Shown here: piece by piece, positions 44,910-57,851 of the stretch
Numbering within the stretch: position 1 is the stretch's first letter
Layout: every line of letters starts with the position of its first letter
From: Hippopus hippopus
Taxonomy: Eukaryota; Mollusca; Bivalvia; Cardiida; Cardiidae
DNA length: 64,000 bases
NCBI GenBank assembly: GCA_946811185.2
Contig: OX328106.1
Coordinates: 8,908,777 to 8,972,776 of the forward strand
Direction of reading: 5' to 3'
Made by a program: the position numbers and the translations under genes
The notes under the pieces: generated by a model
Told to the model about the DNA's origin: nothing
Seen by the model: only the letters and a program-made list of their open reading frames with translations
The model's database searches: none

Positions 44910-47900
44910 AAACAAGAGGACCATGATGGTCCTATATTGCTCACCTGAGTACTAAGCGGTAAAGGTCTAAAATAAAGATAAATACCAAATATCGAGGTTC
45001 AAGGCCAAATGATAATGAAACAAGAGCAGCAACTTGTCGCAAGATATACCCGTCTCACTGCCAGTTGTCAAGGAGGTATAATAATTGCAAAGGGCAGGTA
45101 ATGCAACAAACATGTTTACCAAGTCTCAAGTCAATTTGACTTGAGACTTCAAAGTTCCGTTCCAGACAAGCAAGAAATACCGTAAAAATGAAGATCGGAG
45201 TGGAATTACTCAAAATCCATGCTAGGTAGAGTTATTGTTCATGTGCACTGTACTCGGGCCTAAAAAAAAAAATACCTGTGTTTCGGGTTTCCCGACCCTA
45301 CCTAGAAAAATGCTGCTGACCCTAAACTTTTTTTTCCACTACGATCGAAAAAAAAAAAAAAATTGTTAGGTGCGATCTTGGTACATCTCGGTACTTTTTG
45401 GCTGTTGCAATTTCGTTCCCTGTCACTCGTCTGCATCGAAATATACTAACACCTGCTGTATGTCCCGTAGCCGTCCAAAAGAGTTGATACGAAGATCGAT
45501 AACAAACTAGGTTTTGTCTAGTTACATTCCAAACATGCGTACATGCCATAAAATGCCAATCAATCAAGTGTCAACTTTGCCACGCCCCATCTGCAAACTC
45601 GGGAATCACGCAGGAAATTTAGTGCTCTCATTTCGTGGGCTTCACTATCTATAGAACAGTTCATGAACATGTATTAAGGAACTGAAAAACATCGTGTGCA
45701 CCAAACTCAACTAAAATGTTAACTGTCACGAGAATGAACTGTTCTGAACAGCATAAATGACCAGTTCTAAGTCAACTGTCTTCAGTTTCTGAAGCGCAAT
45801 GAAGGGGACAGATAAAAGTCAAGGCGGCCATTGGCCCTTTCTTTACAGTAGCTCTACAATACCTGAATAGCTAAAATTAAGACCCTTTGGTGCCTTCTAT
45901 CAGTTTACATGCACCTTTGAGGACAGATTAGGAATTTTTCAAAAACTTATCTCATAAAGTATCTGAAAATATTGAGTGTCTTTATAAAAGGGTTGTACTC
46001 TCAGCAGCAGCGAGTGTTCTGGAAAAATTGTTCAGTCATAAGTGACAGAACGAAATAGGTCACGAAATTCTCTGATCTAAATATAGATCAGAATCTTGTC
46101 ACATTATTCCAGTATGGTTATGTGACTTTTTGGCATCTACACTATGTCACATGTTGGGAACTTTTCAGGATTAAACTTGAACTTTAAACGGAGAATTTAA
46201 ATTGGGCACGTATCGAGTTTAAAATGGTGATAAGAAATTTGTCACTAAAACTGATCTTTCCTTTAGAAACATGCATACTGTCTGCTTTTGTTGCATTTCG
46301 TAAATTAACAGTGGTTACTCCGTTATTTACATTCAAACAAGCAGTTGACACAAAATGGTGACGTCATTCACTTTATAGTTCGCAAGGAAAGTGGGATATC
46401 ATTTCGGGTTCAAAAACAGGTACTGCTCCAAAACTGGTCGGTCTACAAATCCATATGTATTTAGCGACGGCCGAACAGGCTGCCAGTTTTGCATTAAAGA
46501 AAAAAACTGACATAGTTCTCGTTGTATAACCAATATGATATGCGATAGCCACCCGGTGAGGTAGCCAATTTACAAAAATTGAAAAATTAGGAATTAAAAA
46601 AAAATCTTGGCATGGGTCTTTATCTGATATCGCAACATTTAGGCAAATTAAGGGGTATAAAAGCCGATAAGATTGTATCACACTGTATGATTTCAAGCAT
46701 CCCTTCCCTGGGACTAAAACTTGCCTCCTGCTGTCAACAACTACAAGAGAGTAGCGAAAGTGCAGCATTTTCATATGACCAGTGACTCCGGGTTTTGACG
46801 CTTGGAAAGTTGAAATGAACGTTTTTGACGCTCAAAAATTATCTTTCTTAGAGTCAATCTGGTGCATGTGATTATCGGCTAAAGCTCCATGTGAAATAGT
46901 CTAGCTCACGTGCATATGGCAGAATAATGGGCTTTAATAAACACATTCAGTAACAAATGTGAAAAACGCGCGCTGCTCTGTTTATCACAGCTCGTGAACC
47001 TGGCGAGTCAGTTATGAAAACGTGATATAGATGTTGGTCCACTTATCTGGTGTAAAGTGATAGGATTGAATGTTACCTGCTACCATAATTGACAAATTCA
47101 AGACAAATTATGAGGTAATACTCCTCAAAAATTAATTGGCATTCATAAAAGAGCGCTGGAAAAAAACGTGAAAACCAATGACACAACAAAGGCCATTTTG
47201 GCATCGTCCGATCAGAGACACTTAAAACTCTCTTTACATCTTTAATAATTAATTTAAACAGTGAATTTACACAAATTTCTGTATAAAACAATAATAAGTG
47301 GAAGCTAAAATCTCTATTTTTGAAATCTTGACATGGTCCATGTATAAAAAAAAAAAAAAAAAAAAAATCTGGAAAAAAAAATTTTTTTCCTGACCGACCC
47401 TACCTACTGCATCTAGGACTGAAACCCGAAACAGAGATATTTTTTTTTTTAGGCCTCGGTAATATTGCAACAAACATGCATACCAAGTTTGAAGTCGTTC
47501 TGACTTGAGATGACAAAGTTATATTCCGGACAAGCACTAAATGCTGTAAAAATGACATTCAAAGGGAAATAACTGTCAGACAGCACGAGGTAGAGTTACA
47601 ATTCTTGTGCACTGCACTTCCAAATATTGCAACAAATAAGCATACCAAATTTCAAGTCATTCCTACTTAAGATGACAAAGTTTTGCTCTGGACAAGCAAG
47701 AAATGCAATAAAAATGAAGGTCAAAGGGGGAATAACTCAAAATTCATGCTAGGAAGAGTTATGGTTCTTGTGCACTGCACTCCGTAATTTTCAACAATCA
47801 TGCATACCAAATTTGAAGATGTTCAGGCTGCAGATGACAAATTTATATTCCAGACGAGCAGAAAATGCTGTAAAAATGATGATCAAAGGGAAATAACTCA

Positions 47901-49407
47901 TAGACAGTACGAGGTGGAGTTATGGTTCTTTCACACTGCACTCCGTATTATTGCAACAAACACAAATGCCAAGTTTCAAGTCAATCGGACTGGAGATGAC
48001 AAAGTTATGCTCCGGGCAAAGAACTATTCTAAAGAACTTTCTAATTCAAGGGCAAATAACTCCAGTCGTTCCGGTCCGATTAGACCCATAATGGAACTCA
48101 TCCCAGATCTTACAGTCATATATTTTGACCAAGTTTGGTGCTGATTGGTTGATATTTGTAGATGCTAGAGTGTAAACAAAGTCAAATATAGCAATATTTC
48201 TAATTCAAGGGCAAATAATTCCAGTTGTTCTGGTCCAATTAGACCCATAATCTGTCTCATCCGAGATCTTATGGTCATATATATTTTGACCAAGTTTGGT
48301 GCCGATTGGTTGATAATTGTAGATGCTAGAGTGTAAACAAAGTCAAATATAGCAATTTTTCTAATTCAATGGCAAATAACTCCAGTTGTTCTGATCAGAT
48401 TACACCCATAATCAAACTCATCCAAGATCCTATGGTCATTTATATTTTGACCAAGTTTAGTGCTGATTGGTTAAAAATTGTAGATGCTAGAGTGTAAACA
48501 AATGCAAATATAGCAATTTTTCTAATTCAAAGACAAATAACTCCAGTTGTTCTGGTCCGATTAGACCCATAATCGAACTCATCCGAGATCTTATGGTCAT
48601 ATATATTTTGACCAAGTTTGGTGCTGATTGGTTGATATTTGTAGATGCTAGAGTGTAAACAAAACAAGAAGATTTTTAAAGATTTCCTTCTTTATCTCTA
48701 TGTGAAATCCAAGAACCCACAACATAGGGCCAATTTCCATACTATGGCCAAAATTTGAAGTATTTTGGTAAAGGGCCACTAGATGATTCTACATGCCAAA
48801 TATGAAAGCTCTAGCCCTTACGGTTTGGGACAAGGAGATTTTTAAAGATTTCCTTCTTTATCTCTATGTGAAATCCGAGAACCCACAACATAGGGCCTAA
48901 TTCGACACTAGGGCCATAATTTAAAGCATTTTGGTAAAGGGCCACTAGATGATGCTACATGCCAAATATGAAAGCTCTAGCCCTTACAGTTTGGGACAAG
49001 GAGATTTTTAAAGATTTCCTTCTTTATCTCTATGTGAAATCCGAGAACCCACAACATAGGGCCAATTTCCACACTAGGGCCATAATTTGAAGTATTTTGG
49101 TAAAGGGCCACTAGATGATGCTACATGCCAAATATGAAAGCTCTAGCCCTTACAGTTTGGGACAAGAAGATTTTTAAAGTTTTTTTTTTGGTTGCCATGG
49201 CAACCAGAGTTCTTCATGGAATTCAAATCTTTGAAGTATTCTGAAAGTGAATCACCTAAGGATCATTTCTGTGAAGTTTCATTGAAATCTGATTGGCGGT
49301 TTAGGAGGAGAAGATTTTTTTGTAATTGTGAACGGACGGACGGACGACGGACACTGACCGATCACAATAGCTCACCTTGAGCACTTCGTGCCCAGGTGAG
49401 CTAAAAA
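44910..49407 (+). mobile_element. Composite pearl-like element: C, E and B modules, split by a TIR element
   Basis: 5' palindrome GGACCATGATGGTCC (44918-44932). About 95 bp later comes a second, C-type start (acaagagcagcaacttgtcg), then C modules, four E modules ('gatgctagagtgtaaac' at 48161, 48322, 48483, 48643; period 160-161) and B-type modules from 48663. It ends with 'gttgccatggcaaccagag', GACG units and the type 1 hairpin (49369-49402, loop TTC). The order mixes modules found separately elsewhere. The element at 45257-47455 interrupts it. Confidence 0.75.
45257..47455. mobile_element. TIR element with GGCCTAAAA ends and 3-bp duplication, copy 1
   Basis: 2,199 bp. Ends GGCCTAAAAAAAAAAATAC and its inverse ATATTTTTTTTTTAGGCC, then CTGTTTCGGGTTTC on each inner side. 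Flanks are TCG (45254-45256, 47456-47458), and the uninterrupted sequence is seen at 61360 (gtactcggtaat). The 3-bp duplication would fit Harbinger-like or CACTA-like elements, but the tips match neither standard. Minus-strand frames of 133 residues (46373-46774) and 81 residues have no known domain; the corresponding frame in copy 2 is 131 residues. Confidence 0.75.
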
Positions 49408-49522
49408 TTACACAAGTATTTTATTCCTGATTAAACAAATGATCTTATCTTTCCACTCATTTAATTGCAGCATGTACGTACACCAACTGTTCAAAATCAT
49501 TGTTGACCCTGAAAAGATAGTT

Positions 49523-51811
49523 TTAAAGGGTAACTCCAGACCTAAGCATTTTTGGATATATGAATCCTTAAATGAAAACAAACTTAAAATTGAAAACCAT
49601 ATTTCAATGTCTTTCGTAAAAAGAGAGTTATAAGCGAAAATGTGGTTTGCACACCTGTGCGAGTTTGTGAAATCTTCGATAAACCGGATGTGACGTAGGA
49701 AGTGTGACCCACACATTTATTTCGGCTTCTGTGTACTGTTAATTTGCTCTGATACTGACTTTTTTTCTCACAGCCTTATCCTCCCTCATGTCGGGAGACG
49801 ATTTTTTTTCGTCACAAAAATCCCTATCGTATACCGGGTGCCGAGTTTAAGCACTATTTCGAGCCAGGAGATGACTATTCGTCAGTCTGCTGTCTGTCTG
49901 TCTGAACCGAATGACGTGGCTTAATCCTCAACAGGTCAAATAAACCTTCATGCCAATTGCAAAATTTTGAATATTGCTAGTTTTTTGGAGATACAAAAAT
50001 AAATATCTCCGTATCGGACACTGTACATAAGATCAGATTGCACGTTCTGTGCAGCCTGATCCCAATATACACTGTTCGCAAAAGGTCATTGAGTCGTGCT
50101 CAGCAGCCTTGGGGCCACACAGAAATTTAAATGAGGCAAGAAATCAATGGTAAATTCACTGTTGATTATCCATCTCTTTCATATTACCGAGAGAGTGAGA
50201 GAGAGTTGGAAGGTAGTTAGAATAGAAATTCGACAAGCAGATTATGGGATTTTTTTTCTTATTCAAGATCGTATGAATGAGGAAAATACAAAAGTTATGA
50301 TGTTCGACTTACCCATTTAACCTGTGTAAAATTCCAAATTCCATTTTATAAGAAAAAGGGTTCAATATGGTCGTGAAAACAAGAGTAGCTTTGTACATGA
50401 CATGTTTATGACACGTGCTTGTTAACCTCCAGCTGCAAGCCAGGTAAAAAAAAATATGTGAGACCACGACGGTGCGATACCAACATCAAAGAGGACAGTG
50501 CGATACCAACATCAAAGAGGCGCTGAATTAACCCTTTGCCCCTTTACATTGATGGAACTCACAATTCTTTTCTCAAAATAAAAGGTTGGCGCACTAAACT
50601 TTTGTGTAAAGTTTGTATGCAGTTATAAATTTTTAATTTACGCTGCATTTTTATGGTCAGCATCTGTTATCTCGTACATAATTACAGCGAGAAATACGGA
50701 AGAAAGTTATATAATTTTTGTCTATGTTGGCATTTCCATTTAAATTTTACTCCTAACATGTCTTCGTATTTAGGTAATGGACTGACCCTGTATTTTGCAG
50801 ACGATCAAAAACGTTTACTGCATGATATGGAGGGCAGGAAGGCAGGAGGCAATTCAGACAATCTTTTAACGTTGTTGTTGATGAAAGAAACAAATTTGAA
50901 ATTGTGAAAATAACACGTAGGAATATAAATGTAGATCAAGTAGAAAAAAAAAAAGGATTTTACTTTTAACAGCAAATTTAGGATGTGTGCTGGATTTAAT
51001 GTTGTTTGTGAATGTTAAAGAGAGGATATGATTTCTAAGGTAGATCAAGGCTTTTAATTCTTCCCAAGCTGAAGGAGACATGTAAAATGCTGACATTGAT
51101 GGTGTAGATCAAGATCAGACTGCGCAGGATTTGTAGACCATTCCATGATCGACGGTGTCCTATATTTGGTAGAAACAGCCTTAGAACTGTGGTCGAATGA
51201 TTTCCTTTACACATTGCAACTTTCCTTCTTCCTTCTAACACTTAGTAGAAGAGACTTTTGGCTTGTTTCAACTATCTTGAGTTATTGTTATTTTTTTTTT
51301 ATATTCATCTATTAAATTCATTGATTAGGCAGTGGTATAATTGAAATAACTTCGAGAAAAGAATTTCAAAATAGTTTTGTTCCCCACTAGAAGAATAACT
51401 TTTCCTTTTCATAAGTACTATCTCCAGTAGGCTAATTCATTCAAAATTTCTTTCCTATGATTGTAGTAAGATGTAAGAGCGACAGAGATTGAAATTCTGC
51501 AGTACACAAGTGATTGAAACGTGATAAATCGATTTATATCTTTACAAGTATCATGCAGTTTTGTCAGTTTTCTGTGTTAGTTCATATATAGCGACCATAT
51601 CTTCTCATACTTGTGACGTCACGGCAAATTACTGGAAGTCACGATTTTTTCAATTAGCGACTTTCAGACAGGTGAAAATCCGAAGTTTAAACCTCTATAT
51701 CTCGTGAAGTAAGCATCACAGAACGCTAAAAAAAATTTTTTTTGTTAACATACTCTAGTATAGTTTTATCCGATTTTGAAATAAAAATTTTGGTCTGGAG
51801 TTACCCTTTAA
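49523..51811. mobile_element. TTAA-flanked TIR element, non-autonomous
   Basis: Ends AGGGTAACTCCAGACC and GGTCTGGAGTTACCCT with TTAA at 49523-49526 and 51808-51811. Contains MITE-2-like palindromes near 50010-50125 and 51097-51180 and a 26-bp direct repeat at 50470-50522. Five small frames overlap it, none recognisable. TTAA and AGGG tips fit Kolobok or piggyBac-type elements. Confidence 0.75.
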
Positions 51812-53010
51812 GCGTTTGTGATCAGACAATGTCTGATTTTTTATCAGTTTTCATGTCAGTCTATTTATAGCATCAGGTTAGATTAGACCCGTTTGATCAC
51901 ACAAATTTTTTCTGTCTTGTTACGGTGACGTCATATTTCGGGTTTGCGTGAATATCACTGGTTCCTTTTCTTGTCATAGAAATTTACCTTTGACAAAGGT
52001 GTGTAGATATCTTGGTGTGTTTCGTGTCGAAGACATTGGTAATGAGGAAAGTCATAGTAAAGCTAGTCTTTCCTTTTTATTTCTCATTAGCTAAGCTCTA
52101 TACTTTTGGTAATTTACTCTTCTATGACCATTTCAACAGCACCGCAATAACATGGACCTGTTTGTGAATCAAAGTTTTGACATCTTTCCTGCTTGCATTC
52201 TTCAATCATTTTCAACAACTTTTTCTAGTTGCATGGCGCCATATTAAATGATATTTCAGTGAAACACTGGTATCCGAAGAACTTAAATCCATTTCCATGT
52301 ACATGCAAATTTTCTCATTCTTTTTTATGGAATACAGCAAGCAAATACCTGCAGCTGTTTTCTCACATAAACAACTTGTAGTGCACAAGGTTTTCTATGG
52401 GGTGAAAGTTATAGGGGGCGCATTTAAAAGGGCAGATATTACGATTGTGTAAAAATTACAGTATACACCTTTTCCAAAAACTATAGAAAGAAAGGCTGGA
52501 TTATTTGAAATATTTAATTAAAAATCCAGGAACTCATATGATAAAAACAGGAACATTTACAGAAAATAACCCTTTCAGTATGATATTGTTCAAATGATAT
52601 AAATGAATCAGATAGGGACAGATACAAGGTTATATTGCTCGGGGAAGTATCCTTTGATCACGAATCTTGAACGGAGTGCATCTTTCTTTTTTCCATGGAC
52701 ATTTTGAATAATTTGAACAACGCGAAAATTCTAACATTTTGCTTTTCCCCTTGGAACTTCGAATTATCGAGGTTTTACAAAATGTCGAAGTTTTAGCAAC
52801 ACAATGACTAAGCAGATGACGACAACGCCAGGGCTATGACAATAACTGGTCGTTTTCTTCCAAAACAGCAGCACTAACAAATCAAAATTTTGAGTCAGGA
52901 AAAGGTAGGTCATGAAACGGCCATTCAAGACTTCTGGGATATACCTTACAAATCTTATCTAAAAGCCACTAATTATGCTACATGTACTAATTTGGCCTTG
53001 GCCACATGAG
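51812..53010. other. Unassigned intronic sequence
   Basis: The first 150 bp resemble the inner right end of the preceding element ('gtgacgtcatatttc' against 'gtgacgtcacggc'), perhaps an older relative. The rest shows no gene or repeat. Confidence 0.4.
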
Positions 53011-53167
53011 TTAACCCTTTACCATACTATCCTGAGTTTTAACGACCCTGAAAGAGAAGACTTTTTAAAACATTTTGGGAAACATTGTGAAAACAATGTG
53101 GGAAAAGGAGAAAATGCTGGTAACCAATTTGGTCCGGTCCAAAATGTTGTCGTTTGGTAAAGATTTA
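53011..53167 (+). mobile_element. MITE-1 with internal deletion
   Basis: TTAA then 'ccctttaccatactatcctg'; short internal duplication of 'aacattgtg'; palindrome left arm 'gagaaaatgctggtaacca' joined directly to 'atttggtccggtccaaaatg' and 'cgtttggtaaag'. Confidence 0.65.
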
Positions 53168-53301
53168 TGGCAAAAAGACTTTTGTAATTTAACTCTTTAC
53201 TAAAACATAATAAACACCAGTCCTGGGGTTGGACAATTTTTTACCCGAGGTTCAAAAAAATTTAAGCAACTTTGATAAAAGATCATCAGGTAATGCCACA
53301 T
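53168..53301 (+). repeat. Fragment of a B/F-type pearl-like module
   Basis: 'accagtcctggggttggaca', 'ttgataaaagatcatcaggt' and 'aatgccacat' match the B-module order (cccaggggc, ttggtagaggtccactagg, gatgctacat). Confidence 0.4.
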
Positions 53302-54145
53302 CAGGGCTCACGCTGTCGATCGCCAGTGGCGCCAAACACGAAAATTAAGAAAAAATGGCGCTAAAAACGAAGCACTGGCGAATGTACTGGCGACAAGTAA
53401 ATGCCTATAAATAATTCTTAAAAGAGCTAAACAATATGTATGAAGTGTGAAGGATGCCCACGTTACTGTTTATCACACCTAATCAAGCTGGCTTTCAATA
53501 ATGGTTTTGTCTAGTTACACACCATACTTGCATACACACCACACAATGCTAATCAATCAAATGTCGATTTCGCCACGCCCTGTTGTGCGCACAGAATTTT
53601 CCACACTCTACTACGAACCAATCAGAAATCGGATACAAGATTTAGTCACCACCCTAAATTTCTAAAGCCACACCTTGATCTGCTTTACCTGGTGTGCATC
53701 CTCTCACTGGCTAGCATTTTGTGTGTATTTAGCAGATGTATTTAATGAAAAACGAGATAATGGTGTTGATTCGCTTAAATGAGAGATTTTGAAGTTAGCT
53801 GCTACCCTTAATGAAAATTTTATATCAAATCATGCGGAAATACTTTTCTGAAAATGAACTGACATGAAAAACGGATCGCCGAAAAAAAAAACGTGAAAAC
53901 CCATGACACAAAAAATGTCAGTTTGACGTGGTCCTATCAGAAGCCCTTCAGACTGTCTTTCTAGCTATGATAATGACTTCAAACAGTAAATTTACACAAA
54001 TATGTGTATAAAACTGCTAAAATCTCTGTCTAATCATGAGAAAAAAACTCGGGTGATTTCATGACATGAAAATGTTGAATAAGACGGGGGGGGGGGGGAC
54101 ACTTTGTAGGCCACTTTGTCCTTCAGTGATAGCACTGGTTCAAGT
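53302..54145. mobile_element. TIR element with CAGGGCTCACG end, right end uncertain
   Basis: Left end CAGGGCTCACGCTGTCGATC, also seen at 63618. Contains the internal block shared with the elements at 1266, 45257 and 54820 ('gtgaaaacccatgacaca' at about 53893). The right boundary is a guess at 'agtgatagcactg'. A G-run of about 14 lies at 54086-54099. Confidence 0.45.
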
Positions 54146-54249
54146 GTCAGAAAAGGTATACGACACTCATATAGAGAGAAAAGACCAGATTAAAAGGACC
54201 CTTTAACAAGTGTAACCTTTAGTATTTTAGTAGATAAAAAAGAAAAGAT

Positions 54250-54819
54250 ATATTAACCCTTTACCACACAATCCCAAATTTCTTTAATTCCATTAAAACT
54301 GAAGGAATTCTAACTGGTTTGCAGTTTTAGAATTACAGTGCTGTATTACTGTGCAAATACAACTATGTCCCTGCAGCTCACAACCTTGAAAACCCTTGGG
54401 GGGAAACAGGAACATAAATAAGCATGTACAGTATTACTGGGCAATGGATTTAGTAGCTATAACATGGGCCAATAAACTGAAGTGTCTAGTGTACTATGTG
54501 GCTACCTCAGTTGGCTCCTACTGGCCCCAATTTTTATAAACTGGTGAATTTGATGGCGCAAAAATTAAAATTTGCAGGGGAAGCCCTGCACATACAAGAT
54601 ATAAATTATCTATGCCCTGTTGTTTCAGACAAGAAGATTGTTGGATTCTTGAATATTAATACTGTGAAACATGGGGCTTTGGGTCCAGGCCATTTTTTGT
54701 CCAATTGGAAAAAATTTAACAAAATTAATACAAGACAAGTCTGCTGATACCACATAACAAACATCATGTGGTTTTAAGACAAAATGTATTTAAAAATTGT
54801 CCTATATGAATCTCTATAA
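54250..54819. repeat. MITE-1 left tip and diverged module fragment
   Basis: 'attaaccctttaccacacaa' at 54253 is an isolated MITE-1 left end. Further right, 'ctggccccaatttttataaa' and 'tttcagacaagaagattgtt' resemble B/F modules. The 83-residue frame at 54496 is probably module-derived. Confidence 0.4.
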
Positions 54820-55048
54820 GGCCTAAAAAAAAAAAGTCGGGTTTCGGGTTTCCTGAAAACCTACCTAGAAAAATGCTGCCGACCCTAAAGTTTTTTTTCA
54901 CTACGATCGAAAAAAAATCCGTTGGGTGCGATTTTGGTACTTCTCGGTACTTTTTGGCTGTTGCAATTTTGTTCCCTCTCACTCGTCTGCATCAAAATAT
55001 ACTGTTACCCGTTGTATGTCCTGTAGCCATCCTAAAGAGTTGATACGA

Positions 55049-55309
55049 TTGGTTGTATTGGGGTTTAACACCACTTTAACAGCTAAGGTCATATCATGGC
55101 GGTCGGTGACGCACGTGTGTTTCCTGGCTTTCTCACAACAGTACTAACACAACTTTCTTTCCAAAGCCACCGACTACTTTTCTCACATGCTTCAGCAGAG
55201 GTGAGAGGCGAAAATACGCCGGAAAGAAAGTTCGCCTCAACCGGGTATCGAGCTCACAACCACCAGGTCATGAGTCCGACACGCTCACCACTGAGCCACC
55301 CGGGCGGGC
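55049..55309 (-). mobile_element. tRNA-derived SINE with perfect 12-bp target duplication
   Basis: Minus-strand head: CCGCCCGGGTGGCTCAGTGG (A box TGGCTCAGTGGTGAGCG) and B box GAGCTCGATACCCGG; tail 'gtggtgttaaaccccaatac'. GAGTTGATACGA flanks both sides (55037-55048, 55310-55321). Copy 1 of the host element has the empty site at about 45481 ('gagttgatacgaagatcg'). Confidence 0.9.
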
Positions 55310-57331
55310 GAGTTGATACGAAGATCGATAACAAACTAGGCTTTGTCTAGTTACACACCAAACATGCATACACACCATAAAATCCCAATCAATCAAGTGT
55401 CAATTTTGCCACGCCCCATCTGCAAACTCTATTGCAGACCACTAAATCAGGAATCATGCACGAGATTTAGTCGCCGCCCATAATGTCATGCATTGATTCC
55501 GTGGTATATGGTGTTCATCCTGTCACAATAGCCTAAAAGATCGATTTTCAATGACTCTTTAACCACAATCTCTGTTTGAATCATGCATATTCAATGATAA
55601 CGACATATTTCACCCTTCAATCTTGTGCCGGAAGCTGAAAATGGAGCAAGGGAAAACCTGCTCTCATTTCGTGGCCTTCACTATCCATAGAACAGTTCAT
55701 GAACATGTATTGAAGAACTGAAAAACATCGTGTGCACCAAACTCAACTAAAATGTTTACTATCACGAGAAGGAACTGTTCTGAACAGCATAAATGACCAG
55801 TTCTAAGTCAACTGTCTTCAGTTTTTGAAGCGCAATGAAGGGAACAGATAAAAGTCATGGCGGCAATTGGCCCTCTCTTGACAGTAGCACTAGAATACCT
55901 GAATAGCTAAAATTAAAACCTTTTAATGCCTTCTGTCAATTTATATGCACCTTTGAGGACAGATTAGGAATTTTTCAAAAACTTTTCTCATAAAGCATCT
56001 AAAAATATTCAGTGTCTTTATAAAAGGGTTGGAAACATGTGCTCTGAGTAGCAGCGAATGTTCTGGAAAAATTGACAGAACAAAATAGGTCATGAAATTC
56101 TGTGATCTAAATAAAGATCAGAATCTTGTCACATTATTCCAGATTGGTTATATGACTTTTTGGCATCTACACTATGTAACACGTCAGGAACTTTTCAGGA
56201 TTAAACTTGAACTTTAAATGGAGAATTTAAATTGGGCACGTATCGAGTTTAAAAAGGTAATAAGAAATTTGTCACTAAAATTGATCTTTCCTGTTGAAAC
56301 ATGCATACTGTCTGCTTTTGTTGCATTTCGTAAGTTAACAGTAGTTACTCCGTTATTTACATTCAAATAAGTGGTTGACACAAAATGGTGATGTCATTCA
56401 CTTCATAGTTGGCAAGGAAAGTGGGATATCATTTCGGGTTCGAAAACAGGTACCGCTCCAAAACAGGTCGGTCTAGAAATCCATTTGTATAAATTTAGCG
56501 ACTACCGAACAGGCTAAATGAGATGGTTCTCGTATAAACAATATGATATGCAATAGCTACCCAGTGAGGTAGCCAATCTACAAAAATTTAAAAATTGAGA
56601 AAAAAAAAAACTAGGCACGGTCTTTATCTGGTATCTCAATGGAAGGCCAGTTAACGGGTATAAAAGCCGATAAGATTTTATCACTCTGTATGGTTTCAAG
56701 CCTCCCTTCCCTCGGACTAAAACTAGCCTCCTGCTGTCAACAGCTACAAGAGAGTAGCGACAGAGCAGCGTTTTCATATGACGAGTGACTCTTGTGACGC
56801 TTGTAAAGTTGAACGTTTTTGACGCTCTAAAATTATCTTTCTTAGAGTCAATCTGGCACATGAGATTATCGGCTAAAGCTCCATATATAGTAGTCTGGCT
56901 CACGTGCATACAGCAGAATTATGGGCTTTAATAAATACAGTCAGTAACAAATGTGAAGGACACATGCGGCTGTGTTTATCACAGCTAAAGAAGCTGGCAA
57001 GTCAATTATGAAAACGTGATATACATGTTGGTCAACTTATCTAGTGTAAACTGACAGGTTTGAATGTTACCTGCTACCATAATTGACAAATTCAAGACAA
57101 ATCATGCAGTGATACTTCTCAAAAAATTAATTGGCATTCATAAAAGATCGCTGGAAAAAAACGCGAAAACCAATGACACAACAAAGGTCACTTTGGCATC
57201 GTCCAATCAGAGACACTTAAAACTGTCTTTTCATCTTTAATAATTAATTTAAATAGTGAATTTACATTAATTTCTGTATAAAACAATAAGTGGAAGCTAA
57301 AATTAATTAACCCTTTACATGGTCCATGTTA

Positions 57332-57809
57332 AACAATAGGGCCATGATGGCCTTAAAGTCGCTCACTTGAGTCTTTTGACCAGACATGACCCATTTTCAA
57401 TCTCTTTTGAGATATCATGACAAACAATCTACTAAGCTTTCATAATTATTGGACTGAAAATTTGGCCTCTAGCATATACACAAGCTTTTTCTAGAATTTT
57501 TCTCAGTGACCTACTTTTTAGCCAACCATAGCCAATTTTCCCATTGTAGATATTATCAAAACAAAGATCCTGACCACCTTTCATACGTATTGGACAGAAA
57601 ATGTGGCCTATAGAGCATACACAGGTTTTTTCTAAGATTTGACCTAGTGACCTAGTTTTTGACCCGACATGACCCATTTTTGAACTTGTTCAAGCTATCA
57701 TCAAGACAAACATTCTGATCTAGTTTCTGACCCAACATGACCGATTTTCGAAGTCATCTAAGATGTCATCAAGTACAACATTCTGACCAACTTTCAAGAA
57801 ATTTGGACT

Positions 57810-57851
<42 letters not shown>

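Noticed and set aside
46373..46774. Host gene coding for the 133-residue minus-strand frame
   Set aside because: The same frame recurs in the second copy of the GGCC-ended element (56514-56909), so it belongs to the element; function unknown.
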